From JACMLD01 sp044227095 (GTDB lineage Bacteria; Bacteroidota; Bacteroidia; Chitinophagales; Chitinophagaceae): a stretch of DNA of 64,000 nt. The stretch's first letter is position 1, and the number at the start of each line of letters is the position of its first letter. The notes under the pieces were generated by a model. The model saw only the letters and a program-made list of their open reading frames with translations, had not been told where the DNA came from and made no database searches. Positions 36,552 to 45,684 of the stretch are shown here, in pieces. Location: contig JBGAFV010000002.1 in assembly GCA_044227095.1 (NCBI GenBank), positions 372,001-436,000 on the forward strand. The letters run 5' to 3'. The position numbers were made by a program, and so were the translations under genes.

Positions 36552-36653
36552 TCAACAACGACAACAGGTACAGGGGAAATTACCAGCAGTATTTATACTA
36601 AGCAAAACCACCTTAACTGATGCACCTTGCATCATCTTTTGTGCAGATATCAT
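36552..36653 (-). CDS. Candidate 33-residue leader peptide ending in a cysteine cluster
   Basis: ATG at 36653 to TGA at 36554-36552. The peptide starts MISAQKMMQG, continues VKVVLLSINTAGNF and ends PCTCCRC, with four of the last six residues cysteine. A small hairpin, TGTTG-cttt-CAACA (36544-36557), overlaps the stop codon. This is the layout of a cysteine-responsive attenuation leader: scarce Cys-tRNA would stall the ribosome near the hairpin. It lies 206 bases upstream of the CarboxypepD_reg-like gene. It has no start-site evidence beyond position, and it could be a chance frame. Confidence 0.45.
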   Translation of the reverse strand: MISAQKMMQGASVKVVLLSINTAGNFPCTCCRC

Positions 36654-36735
36654 TTTAATTATTTAAAAATTAAAAAATGAAGGCTGTTGCTGGTGGTTAA
36701 CAGTTGCCTTTAATGATAGCAGATTATTTTTATTA

Positions 36736-36754
36736 GTCTACTAAATCAGTAGAC
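36736..36754. promoter_or_regulatory. Inverted repeat GTCTACT-N5-AGTAGAC, candidate operator
   Basis: Perfect 7-base arms with a 5-base AT-rich centre, 83 bases upstream of the leader peptide. The ACTAAAT-AGT core resembles operators of Rrf2-family regulators such as IscR and CymR, recalled from general knowledge. Such a regulator would suit sulfur or Fe-S control. Confidence 0.4.
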
Positions 36755-36899
36755 AAATATAAAAACATATTTTATCAAGTACCAAATTTATTTTTAAAAA
36801 TTTCTCTGTGGAATTTTGCTGCCGCTTAAAAGAAGGGAGATTGGTTTACTCTTTTCCACTTATACGTTTCAGAAATTGTGGCTATTACTTGTTCAAGCT

Positions 36900-39800
36900 C
36901 TATCTTTTTATTGCAAACACTTTCATTAAATCATTATTAATGGCAACAAGTACAATCTTTTCGCCATTGCCTAGTTGAAGTATCTTCATGTCCTTTACGT
37001 CGCCATTAACAATAAACCCGGTTTTAGCAGGCACAACGGCTTCAAACATTTTATCTTTAGTTCCTTTTAGAAAACAACCATAAGAAGCATCGTACCTACC
37101 TGTCATAACATCGGCCTGGTACTCATTGCCGGCAAGTAAAAAATCTTTGCGTCCATCGTTGTCAAAGTCGTAACAGATAATAGCATTTACCGGCGCAAAT
37201 TGTGCTTCAATAGGTAATGCATGTTTTACAAATTTTCCGTTGCCTGTATTTTCAAACCAGCATGTTCGTGTTTCATTGCAAGAGAAATGCAACACACTGT
37301 CTTTGGGCTTTCCCTTAAAAATATCTTCATACACTGCATGTGCATAATCCTGGTGAAGTAGAAATTTTTTCTTAATAGACGGAACCTGCTCTGCAAGCTG
37401 GTTGCGACCTAAAGCGGGAAATAGCTTCCTGGTTCCATCATTGTCTTTTATGTAATAAAAAAATACAGGATCAATTATACCATTGCCATCAATATCAGCT
37501 GCAAATAATTGCATAGGCTGTGCTGTACTAACTTTATACAAACAATTTAAACCGAGGTTACCTGCTGCAAAATCAATATCTCCATCACCATCAATATCAG
37601 TAGCAATTAAACTCCGCCACATACCATTGGTTTCAACTAAACCTATTGTATTTGTTGCTTCATTTAATACTCCATGGTTGTTTTTAAAAAAACGCAAAGG
37701 CATCCACTCCCCTGCAATTACTAAATCTATTTGTTTATCATTATCAAAATCAGTCCATACTGCAGCAGTAACCATTCCGGGTGTTTGCAATGCAGGGCAA
37801 ACCTTTTCAGTAACATCAGTAAAAATTCCCTTATTGTTTTGCAGCAAAAAACTTTTTGGTGATTGCGGATAATTTTTGGATACCCTTCCGCCTATAAACA
37901 GATCCATATCACCATCGCCATCAAAATCAGCGGCAGTTACGCAACCTGCAATAGTGTTTACATTTGCCGGTATAGCAGTAGGCTGAAGTGTGAAATTCCC
38001 TTTACCATCATTTACATAAAACCGCGGATGATAAAAAGGTGAATTAAATTCATATTTTGTATCCCCGCCTGTAATTAATAAATCACTGTCGCCATCGTTG
38101 TCTGCATCAAAGAATACGCAAGCTTCATCTTCTTCCATTTTAATACTGTCTGTAAGATTTTTCTTCAAAAAGGATTGATTAAGCTGCTGTGTAAAAATGC
38201 TGCCTGAAAAATTAAAGCCATTGCCAATGAAAAAATCAGTTTTATTATCGTTATTAATATCGCCGGTGGCTATAAATGGACCAAGCTGAGAATATTTTTG
38301 CGGGAGCAGGCGCTGAAAAGCAAAATCGTTATAGCTGTTATCGTAGTGCGTAAAGTTTATACCAGCACTATTAGTAATATCTGCAAACAAACTTGGTAAA
38401 ACAGGTGCAGGCAATGATTTGGTTTCATCAGCATTGCGCCATGAAACGACAAGTGTAGTATCTGCTGCAATATTTTTCATTACCTGCTTTTTATCATCGG
38501 GCCATTCAATCACTAATGAATCGGCGCCTGCACTAATTCCCAAGCCAAAAATTAATTTACGATCAACAGATGAAAAATAGCCCCGCACCGGGTTTTCGTC
38601 CTGCATTTGTATTTTGCCTTTATTATACAAGATCAGTTTTGCACCAAAACCATTTGGGTTTAAACTATCACCTTTTAAATCAATGCCGATGTAATGGTTT
38701 TTTGTATCGATTCCTTTCCGGATACTGTTATTAAGAAATACAAAAGCTTCTTTATTAATGTTGTTCACCACAAGATCTAGATCGCCGTCGTTATCCAAAT
38801 CAGCATAAGCAGCACCGTTAGACATGGATGGTTCGTTTACGCCAGAACTGTCTGATGCATCTGTAAAACTATAATCGTGATTATTGATGTACAAATAATT
38901 GCCGAGGTTTACATGCCTGCGTGATGCAAGTTTTTCCCTGATAGCTTTTTGCTGCTCTTCTTTGCTTTTGCCGCTTTGAAATACCTGGTTACTGTATTCC
39001 AGGAAATCAGCGTTTATAAAATCTCTTCCAATGCCATTGGTAATATGAATATCTTTCCAGCCATCATTATTATAATCTGCTGCCAATACACTCCAGCTCC
39101 AGTCTGTTGCGGCAATGCCTGCAAGCTGCCCAATTTCACTAAAGAAAGGAATAGCAGTATCCTTTGATGGATAACAACCATTATTCAACTGCAGCATATT
39201 GCGCATAAACTCCGGCTCATAGCCCATAGAGCGTTCGGTAGTATAACGGTCGTAATTCATAAAAGAAAAAGAAGTTTTCTTTCGTTCATTATTTTCAGGA
39301 AGCATATCAAGCGTAAGAATATCAGGAAGGCCGTCATTGTTTATGTCTGCAGCATCTGCCCCCATACTGCTATAGCTTTGGTGCCCCAGCGATCTGCTGA
39401 TGCAATTGGTAAATGTTCCGTTTTTATTGTTAAGCCAAAGTTCATCATTAGAGATAAAATCATTGGCTACATAAATATCCGGCCAGCCATCGTTATTAAA
39501 ATCACTAACGGAAACGCCCAAGCCAAGACCATCTTCTTTTATACCAGCCTGCAGAGTTACATCTGTAAATACCGGGTGATTATATTTTGTTGTTAGCCCA
39601 TCGTTCCTGTATAATTTATCATTTGCGTAGGAATGACCGCTTCTGTCCCTGGGAAAAATATTATTTGCATTGGGCCCGTTCAGCAAATAATTGGTAAGGT
39701 ACATATCAAGATCCCCATCTTTATCATAGTCAAGAAAAACGGCTTGCGTAGAATAACCAAGATCTGCCAATCCATATTCTTCTGCTTCCTCTTTAAACGT

Positions 39801-40268
39801 AAGGTTATGCTGGTTAATAAACAATAGGTTTTTTGCACGGGTTAAAAGATTTTTACCAAACACACAAACATAAATATCATCGTACCCATCGTTATTAATA
39901 TCAACAATGCTTACACCGGTAGTCCATGTATTTGTATTTAAGCCTGCTTTGTCTGTAATGTCTTCAAACTTATTGTTGCCTTTATTAATATACATGCGGC
40001 AGCTAACCTGGTTGCCGGTAAAAAAAATATCTTTCAGTCCATCATTATTAAAGTCACCAATACCCACTCCTCCGCCCATATAACCAAACTCACTTATGAA
40101 AGAACTGGATGAATCATCTTCATGAATATCATTGCTGAAATGAATACCCGATTCATCAGCACTAAGCTGTGTAAACAAACCTTTTTTATTTTGATGGGTA
40201 CAAGAGCCCAGCAATTGCGTTGCTGCAACAGCAAAAATGATAAACAAATAAAAAAAGCCTGTTTTCAT
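36900..40268 (-). CDS. FG-GAP/VCBS repeat lipoprotein with ASPIC/UnbV domain
   Basis: 1122 residues from the ATG at 40268, chosen because it gives a lipoprotein signal with lipobox LLGSC (Cys23). Many FG-GAP repeats carry calcium-binding loops of the DxNxDGxxD type (DFNNDGLKDIFF, DINNDGYDDIYV, DYDKDGDLDMYL and others), building one or two beta-propellers. A UnbV/ASPIC domain lies at about residues 530-620 (GFGAKLILYNKGKIQMQDENPVRG ... SLVIEWPDDKKQ). Such proteins are common next to SusCD pairs in this lineage; their role is unproven and may be glycan or protein binding at the cell surface. It lies after a terminator following susD-2, so it may have its own promoter. Confidence 0.9.
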   Translation of the reverse strand: MKTGFFYLFIIFAVAATQLLGSCTHQNKKGLFTQLSADESGIHFSNDIHEDDSSSSFISEFGYMGGGVGIGDFNNDGLKDIFFTGNQVSCRMYINKGNNKFEDITDKAGLNTNTWTTGVSIVDINNDGYDDIYVCVFGKNLLTRAKNLLFINQHNLTFKEEAEEYGLADLGYSTQAVFLDYDKDGDLDMYLTNYLLNGPNANNIFPRDRSGHSYANDKLYRNDGLTTKYNHPVFTDVTLQAGIKEDGLGLGVSVSDFNNDGWPDIYVANDFISNDELWLNNKNGTFTNCISRSLGHQSYSSMGADAADINNDGLPDILTLDMLPENNERKKTSFSFMNYDRYTTERSMGYEPEFMRNMLQLNNGCYPSKDTAIPFFSEIGQLAGIAATDWSWSVLAADYNNDGWKDIHITNGIGRDFINADFLEYSNQVFQSGKSKEEQQKAIREKLASRRHVNLGNYLYINNHDYSFTDASDSSGVNEPSMSNGAAYADLDNDGDLDLVVNNINKEAFVFLNNSIRKGIDTKNHYIGIDLKGDSLNPNGFGAKLILYNKGKIQMQDENPVRGYFSSVDRKLIFGLGISAGADSLVIEWPDDKKQVMKNIAADTTLVVSWRNADETKSLPAPVLPSLFADITNSAGINFTHYDNSYNDFAFQRLLPQKYSQLGPFIATGDINNDNKTDFFIGNGFNFSGSIFTQQLNQSFLKKNLTDSIKMEEDEACVFFDADNDGDSDLLITGGDTKYEFNSPFYHPRFYVNDGKGNFTLQPTAIPANVNTIAGCVTAADFDGDGDMDLFIGGRVSKNYPQSPKSFLLQNNKGIFTDVTEKVCPALQTPGMVTAAVWTDFDNDKQIDLVIAGEWMPLRFFKNNHGVLNEATNTIGLVETNGMWRSLIATDIDGDGDIDFAAGNLGLNCLYKVSTAQPMQLFAADIDGNGIIDPVFFYYIKDNDGTRKLFPALGRNQLAEQVPSIKKKFLLHQDYAHAVYEDIFKGKPKDSVLHFSCNETRTCWFENTGNGKFVKHALPIEAQFAPVNAIICYDFDNDGRKDFLLAGNEYQADVMTGRYDASYGCFLKGTKDKMFEAVVPAKTGFIVNGDVKDMKILQLGNGEKIVLVAINNDLMKVFAIKR

Positions 40269-40324
40269 ATTAGCGATTAAATACGCTTTATAACAATCCG
40301 GGAATAAAATCTTATACAGCAAAA

Positions 40325-40358
40325 TAAAAAAATAGAGGCTATTTGCGTAGCCTCTATT
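40325..40358 (-). terminator. Rho-independent terminator after susD-2
   Basis: A perfect 11-base stem, AATAGAGGCTA (40331-40341) with TAGCCTCTATT (40348-40358), and a 6-base loop. On the minus strand it is followed by seven T. It separates the susCD-2 transcript from the FG-GAP gene. Confidence 0.85.
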
Positions 40359-40376
40359 CTATAAAAATAAAACGAT

Positions 40377-41906
40377 TTATTTTATTAGCGGATTAGTGGA
40401 AGTTTCACTAGCCGGAATAGGAAATAATGCAACCTGGTTAGGCACTGGATCTGCAATGATAGAAGGAAAATATCCTTTCTTTCTCCAGCGCAAAATATCG
40501 AAGCTGCTTAACTCTTCTGCACCAAGTTCAACAGTTCTTTCGTGCATAACTGCTTTTAATGCATCATTTTTAGTTGCTGGTGTAACAGCAGGCATGTTAA
40601 CACCTGGCCTGGCCCTTACTTCATTTATATAAGCAGCAGCCTGTGCAACAGTACCTGTTTCTGCTTCACATTCAGCAAGCATAAGCAATACATCTGCATA
40701 ACGGATTAAACGTGTGTTTATACCACTGGTATGAAAACCAGAGTTAAGCCACTCGTATATATTATACTTGCGGAAGAATCTTTTCTTTGTAACACCACCC
40801 TTAACAGATGTAGCAATGTTCATATCAGCAGCTACAAGTGTTTTGGGGCTTGAAGTTGAAGTAAGAATTTGATCGCCTTCTTCATAAACAGAAAGTTTAT
40901 AACGGGGATCATTTGTTTCAAACTCATTTAAATAACGGTTAGATGGAATTACGTTACCCCATGTAATGCCATATTCCTGGCAACGTACTGATGCTAGTGG
41001 ACTGGTAGAACCTTCCCCATTATAACCCCAGTTAAAACCATTGTCTTTTCTGTCTACAAATACTACTTCAAAAATTGATTCAGAATTAAATTCATGGCCT
41101 GTTGTAAGAACAGTTCCATTACCATCTTCTGCTAAGATATCGCCATCAAAATTCCATGAATAATTAGAAACGAGACTATACTTTCCATAAACCTGCAACA
41201 GGGCAGCTTTGGCTGCAGCATAATCACCTTTTTGCATCTGTACCCTTCCCAACATTGCATTGGCTGCACCTTTTGTAGCACGTCCATTATCGCCGGCACC
41301 ATAAGTATCAGGCAGTTTTGCAACAGCGTCTGTTAAATCAGCAATGATGAGTGTGTACACATCTGCTACAGGAGATTTTCCTTTAAAGCCTGTTGCGGAA
41401 TTAACGGGTTCGGTATAAATAGGAACATCGCCCCACTCTACTGCTAATTCATAATAAGCCCAGGCCCGTAAAAATTTTGTTTCGCCAATGAGCCTGTCCC
41501 TCAATGCAACATTATCTGTAACGCCAGGGGCTTTGTTAAGTACAAGATTAGCCCTGTTGATCATTTCATAAGCACCCTGCCATACGCTTGACATTACCGA
41601 ATTTGATGGTGCTGGTGAAGGTTGAGAAAGCAATTCATTTCTTGGCGCTTCCAATTGTGCACCGCCAGAAGCGCATTCACCGCCTCTCATATCATGGGTA
41701 AAAAACCATTCGCGGGCAACAAGGGCACCACCTCTTAAAATAGAATAAATACTGTTTACCCCATTCTGTAATTCAGAAGATGTTTTAAAATAACTGGCAA
41801 CAGTTGGATTGTTCTTATCCAATACATCCAGTTTTTTGTTGCAGGACAGTATACTGATAAAGACCAGTGCTACTGTAAGTGTGAGTTTAAAAATATGTTG
41901 TTTCAT
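40377..41906 (-). CDS. susD: SusD/RagB-type lipoprotein, second locus
   Basis: 509 residues; lipoprotein signal MKQHIFKLTLTVALVFISILSC (Cys22). SusD features are LDVLDKNNPTVASYFKTSSELQNGVNSIYS, the helical FLRAWAYYELAVEWGDVPIYTEPV, TKGAANAMLGRVQMQKGDYAAAKAALLQV, and the C-terminal LIRYADVLLMLAECEAETG with ELGAEELSSFDILRWRKKG. It is shorter than the first SusD. It lies 23 bases after susC-2. The cargo is unknown; the LacI-linked CE15 esterase suggests a glucuronate-bearing hemicellulose or lignin-carbohydrate material. Confidence 0.94.
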   Translation of the reverse strand: MKQHIFKLTLTVALVFISILSCNKKLDVLDKNNPTVASYFKTSSELQNGVNSIYSILRGGALVAREWFFTHDMRGGECASGGAQLEAPRNELLSQPSPAPSNSVMSSVWQGAYEMINRANLVLNKAPGVTDNVALRDRLIGETKFLRAWAYYELAVEWGDVPIYTEPVNSATGFKGKSPVADVYTLIIADLTDAVAKLPDTYGAGDNGRATKGAANAMLGRVQMQKGDYAAAKAALLQVYGKYSLVSNYSWNFDGDILAEDGNGTVLTTGHEFNSESIFEVVFVDRKDNGFNWGYNGEGSTSPLASVRCQEYGITWGNVIPSNRYLNEFETNDPRYKLSVYEEGDQILTSTSSPKTLVAADMNIATSVKGGVTKKRFFRKYNIYEWLNSGFHTSGINTRLIRYADVLLMLAECEAETGTVAQAAAYINEVRARPGVNMPAVTPATKNDALKAVMHERTVELGAEELSSFDILRWRKKGYFPSIIADPVPNQVALFPIPASETSTNPLIK

Positions 41907-41929
41907 AATATTTTTTATTGACTGGTTAA

Positions 41930-44900
41930 TTAAAATGTTGCTTGTATTCCGGCCTGGAATGCTTTAGGCTGTGGATATACCGCAAAGTCAATACCGCTTG
42001 TTAAGTTTGAGTTTGGTGTTCTGTTGCCCACTTCAGGATCGTATCCTTTATATTTTGTAATGGTCCACAAATTCTGGGCTGATATATAAATCCTGAAACT
42101 CTTTACTGTATTCTTTGTCATTTTCTGTAAAGAAGTTCCTGGGATTGTATAACCTAACATAATATTTTTCATACGCAGGAAAGAACCATCTTCAATAAAG
42201 CGGTTAGACGTACGTGCATTACCGTTAGGATCAGACAATATTGCCCTTGGAACGTTTGTGTTGGTATGCGTAGGTGTCCATGCATCCAAAACTTGTGTAC
42301 CTGCATTAAAGAAGCGTATCATTCCTTCTGTAATTACACGGGTGGCATTATAAATTTTATTGCCCTGCACACCCTGGAAGAAAACACCAAAATCAAAGTT
42401 CTTGTAATTGGCGCCAAGGTTAAACGCATAGGTAAATTTGGGAATAAAGCTTCCTAAAAATACACGGTCGCTGTTATCAATCTTTCCATCTTTATTCTGA
42501 TCTACAAACTTCAAATCACCAGCAGATGTAGCAGCAACCTGCGTTGCATGGCCTGCTACTTCTGCAGCACTCTGGAAGATACCTTCTGTCTGCCATCCAA
42601 AGAAACCTTGTACAGGGTGACCAACAGCAGTATTTGTAATATTATAACCGCCATAGTCTGCATCAAGACCTGCTTCTATATTAGTAACACCATCTGCAAG
42701 GCGGGTTACATTGTTAGTAATAATGCTGAAGAGTGCACTGGCATTCCATTTAAAATCTCCTGCCCTTCCATTATAACCCAGTTGAGCTTCAAAACCGTTG
42801 TTTGTCATTGAAGCAACGTTTTGTGGCACTGTCGTATTAATATAGCCAAAAGAAGGAGGAAGAGGAACACTCAAAATAAGGTTATCAGTTTTTCTCTGGT
42901 AATATTCAACTGATAAAGTGAACTTATTTTTCAGCAAACCTAAATCCATACCAATATTAAACTGCTTTGTTTTTTCCCAGTTCAAATCCTGGTTACCCAA
43001 ACCTGGTATAGAAGATGATGCACCAGCAGTAGGAGCATTATTAAATGGATAATAAGCGCTATTGGCAGCTACGCTAACCAACCATGGTGTGTTGCCAAGT
43101 ACTGTACCATTAAGACCTGTTAAGCCATAACCGGCTCTCAGTTTTAATTCTGATATAGCCGGCATATGGCCCATAAATGCTTCCTGGTCTATTCTCCAAC
43201 CTATAGAAGCAGAAGGGAAAGTAGCCCATTTTTTTCCTGGCGCCCAAACAGAAAGACCATCGCGGCGTACAGCAGCACTAAGCAGGTACCGGCCTTTATA
43301 ATCGTAGCTCAAACGGCCTACATAAGAAAGCAATGTATTTTCTCCCAATAGTGTTTGCGCAGAAATGTTGCTGGCGTTGTTCAGTGTCTTTAAATCATTA
43401 GAAGCCTGGTTACCGCTTGCATTTTCCTGTCTTGTACTCTGGCTTTGTTGTTCATAAACTGCAATGGCGTTTACGTGGTGGTCGCCAAAAGTTCTGTCAA
43501 AAGACAATTGTTCAGTATATAATAACACAGTAGAAACGTTCCTGTTATTTGTAACGGTAGCAAGTGTAGCACTTGAGCCGGCAATTGCACCATTATCATT
43601 AAAGATTGGAGAGAAGCGATAATCCAGCGCATTGGCGTAGTCTACACCAAAAGTAGACCTGAATTTAAGCCATTTTGTAAAATTAACTTCGAGGAAGGCA
43701 GTACCTAAAATTTTTGCTGTAGTTCTTTTGCCCGGATTTTTCAATACTGCATCTTCTACAGGATTGGTAGGGTCGCCGCCATCAAGTGTAGAGTTAACCC
43801 CTCGGAAACCTCCATTAGATGTAGGATCATATACCGGCATATGTGGCATCATCCTGATTACATTTACCAGGTTGCTGCGTGAACCAGTTTCGTTATTATC
43901 ATAATCCTGATCGCCATAAGCAGCATACAGGTTTTCTCCAAAAGTGAAAACTTTGCTGATGTTATGTTCTGAATTGATGCGGAAATTATAACGTCTGAAT
44001 GCTACAGTTGGTGTAACACCTTTCTGATCAAAAAAACCAGCAGAAGCATAATAGCGGGAAACATCGTTTCCACCACTCAAACCAACGCTGTGGCCCATCA
44101 TAGATCCTTTTTTGAAATAAGCATCCTGCCAGTTGGTATTGGTTTGGCCATAGGTTTGTGTAGCGCCAGTATAAATAGGTTGATCAACATAAGGGGCCAA
44201 AAGACGTGGCACCTGAGAACCCCTATAGGCAATTGCGTATTGCTTAAACTGTTCTGTATTTAAGAGATCCAGTCTCTTTGTTATATTCTGTGTACCAAAG
44301 TAAGAGTCTAGGCTTACATGCATTTTACCATCTCTTTTTCCTTTTTTGGTAGTAATCATAATAACGCCATTGGTTGCCCTTGAACCATAGATAGCAGCTG
44401 CAGAAGCATCTTTCAATACGTCAACACTTTCTATATCCCTGGTATCAATTGCTGAGAGATTACCAGTAGGAAACCCGTCAACAATGTACAATGGATTAGA
44501 GGCATAAGTGATAGAGCTAATACCCCTGATGCGTACAATTGGATCTGTACCCGGGCTACCATTACTGGTAACCTGAACGCCCGGCACACGCCCCTGCAAG
44601 GCCTGAGATATACTTATTACTGGTATTTCGTTTAAAGTTTTACCGTTAACACTTGAGACAGCACCGGTAACCAATGCTCTTTTTTGTGTACCATAACCTA
44701 CCACAACCACCTGTGTAAGTTCACTGTTGAGAGACACCAGTGAAATAGCAAGTGATGATTGGTTGTTTACTTTTACTTCTCTTGTTGTAAAGCCAACAGA
44801 AGAAATAACCAGCGTTCCATTTGAAGGTGCGCTAATTTCAAATGTCCCATCGTCTGCAGTAGAAGCACCTTTTGTAGTTTGCTTAACTGTTACGGATGCT

Positions 44901-45079
44901 TTTGGAACTGGATCTCCTGTTTCATTTGTCACCCTACCTTTCACAAGAATATTCTGTGCAAAAGTTAGAACGGGTGCAAAGAGCAGAAGAAAAAATGCAG
45001 TTGCAGCAAGTGAGCGAGATTTTTTTTTCTGAGGCTGAGGATACCTCCGATTTTTTTCCTGGTTACCTGGAATTTTCAT
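41930..45079 (-). CDS. susC: SusC/RagA-type TonB-dependent transporter, second locus
   Basis: 1049 residues. A long basic N-terminus (KKKSRSLAATAFFLLLFAPVLTFAQ) serves as the signal peptide. The CarboxypepD_reg-like domain (VKGRVTNETGDPVPKASVTVKQ), VVVGYGTQKRALVTGAV, the plug (YIVDGFPTGN, VLKDASAAAIYGSRATNGVIMITTKKGK) and the barrel with terminal YPQPKAFQAGIQATF are all present. A LacI-type operator and a Bacteroidota promoter are seen about 300 bases upstream, leaving a long untranslated leader. It imports an oligosaccharide together with SusD-2. Confidence 0.95.
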   Translation of the reverse strand: MKIPGNQEKNRRYPQPQKKKSRSLAATAFFLLLFAPVLTFAQNILVKGRVTNETGDPVPKASVTVKQTTKGASTADDGTFEISAPSNGTLVISSVGFTTREVKVNNQSSLAISLVSLNSELTQVVVVGYGTQKRALVTGAVSSVNGKTLNEIPVISISQALQGRVPGVQVTSNGSPGTDPIVRIRGISSITYASNPLYIVDGFPTGNLSAIDTRDIESVDVLKDASAAAIYGSRATNGVIMITTKKGKRDGKMHVSLDSYFGTQNITKRLDLLNTEQFKQYAIAYRGSQVPRLLAPYVDQPIYTGATQTYGQTNTNWQDAYFKKGSMMGHSVGLSGGNDVSRYYASAGFFDQKGVTPTVAFRRYNFRINSEHNISKVFTFGENLYAAYGDQDYDNNETGSRSNLVNVIRMMPHMPVYDPTSNGGFRGVNSTLDGGDPTNPVEDAVLKNPGKRTTAKILGTAFLEVNFTKWLKFRSTFGVDYANALDYRFSPIFNDNGAIAGSSATLATVTNNRNVSTVLLYTEQLSFDRTFGDHHVNAIAVYEQQSQSTRQENASGNQASNDLKTLNNASNISAQTLLGENTLLSYVGRLSYDYKGRYLLSAAVRRDGLSVWAPGKKWATFPSASIGWRIDQEAFMGHMPAISELKLRAGYGLTGLNGTVLGNTPWLVSVAANSAYYPFNNAPTAGASSSIPGLGNQDLNWEKTKQFNIGMDLGLLKNKFTLSVEYYQRKTDNLILSVPLPPSFGYINTTVPQNVASMTNNGFEAQLGYNGRAGDFKWNASALFSIITNNVTRLADGVTNIEAGLDADYGGYNITNTAVGHPVQGFFGWQTEGIFQSAAEVAGHATQVAATSAGDLKFVDQNKDGKIDNSDRVFLGSFIPKFTYAFNLGANYKNFDFGVFFQGVQGNKIYNATRVITEGMIRFFNAGTQVLDAWTPTHTNTNVPRAILSDPNGNARTSNRFIEDGSFLRMKNIMLGYTIPGTSLQKMTKNTVKSFRIYISAQNLWTITKYKGYDPEVGNRTPNSNLTSGIDFAVYPQPKAFQAGIQATF

Positions 45080-45379
45080 AATAGCAGTTTTAATTTTTAA
45101 CGAAAAAACAAAGCGGTTTATAGCCCGTTAAGGCTTTGTTTACAAAGGGACTGAGAATTATCTTAAAGGCAAATGCCTGTACGTTGTTAAGAATAATGAT
45201 TTACAACCAAAAGCGGTTTCAGAAAATTTTTACCACACATTTTATGAGAGAAAGAAGATTGCCGCAACGGCCAAAAGAATAAAAAAAGCTTTCCGGGAAT
45301 TGTATCCACTGGAAAACTAATGAAACAGAAGAAAGGCTTTCTTTTCATACTTATATAGCGTTCAATCGTAAATCTTAAC

Positions 45380-45409
45380 CGAATATAAAAAGAAAAACAA
45401 TTACTGCAA
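45380..45409 (-). promoter_or_regulatory. Predicted promoter of susC-2, -33 element inside the LacI operator
   Basis: On the minus strand TTG (45409 to 45407) lies inside the operator, followed after 19 bases by TATATTCG (45387 to 45380), seven of eight matches to TAnnTTTG. Repressor on the operator would cover the -33 element. Confidence 0.55.
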
Positions 45410-45418
45410 CCGATTGCA
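45405..45418. promoter_or_regulatory. LacI-type operator TGCAACCGATTGCA upstream of susC-2
   Basis: A 14-base dyad with 5-base arms TGCAA/TTGCA around the centre CCGA. The same 14 bases appear in reverse orientation at 46775-46788, next to the lacI gene. The symmetric form with a central CG is typical of LacI-family sites. Confidence 0.7.
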
Positions 45419-45457
45419 TATTTTTTTTCAATAAAATTTTTCTGTTATGATACTTTT

Positions 45458-45474
45458 TTGTCCAAAATGGACAA
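45458..45474. promoter_or_regulatory. Inverted repeat TTGTCCA-AAA-TGGACAA
   Basis: Perfect 7-base arms around AAA, 40 bases upstream of the LacI operator on the susC-2 side. It is a candidate site for an activator. It resembles TTTGTC-N5-GACAAA upstream of susC-1. Confidence 0.4.
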
Positions 45475-45534
45475 TTATCAACTATAGTGTGCCAATTTTA
45501 CCCTATCTAATGGTATTATTTATATTATTATCTA

Positions 45535-45544
45535 TGCAACCGAT
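45535..45544. promoter_or_regulatory. Partial LacI-type operator TGCAACCGAT
   Basis: Ten of the fourteen operator bases recur here, between susC-2 and lacI; the second half is degenerate (GAGT instead of TGCA). Possibly an auxiliary site for looping, or a chance match. Confidence 0.3.
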
Positions 45545-45684
45545 GAGTTCAAAAAAACCCTAAAAAGACCTATTGCCAGTTTTCTACATGCAAAACAGGC
45601 ATAATAAACCATAATAAACATGAAAATGAAAAGCTGAAAGGAGAAATGTTTTGCCGTAAGATGTAAGCTGAAATGTTTTACACG

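Larger units (their letters stand above)
36347..36899. other. Gene-free stretch holding the leader peptide and operator-like site
   Basis: 553 bases between the CarboxypepD_reg-like gene and the end of the FG-GAP gene. It holds the 33-codon leader at 36552-36653, the inverted repeat at 36736-36754, and hairpins at 36544-36557 and 36513-36529. The rest shows nothing recognisable. Confidence 0.6.

Noticed and set aside
36661..36700. Short plus-strand frame starting ATGAAGGCTGTTGC
   Set aside because: It stops after seven codons and lies in the wrong direction for the neighbouring genes.
37000..40000. Tandem DNA repeats in the FG-GAP gene as a CRISPR-like or repeat array
   Set aside because: The similarity is at protein level, from calcium-binding loops; the DNA copies differ and have no regular spacers.
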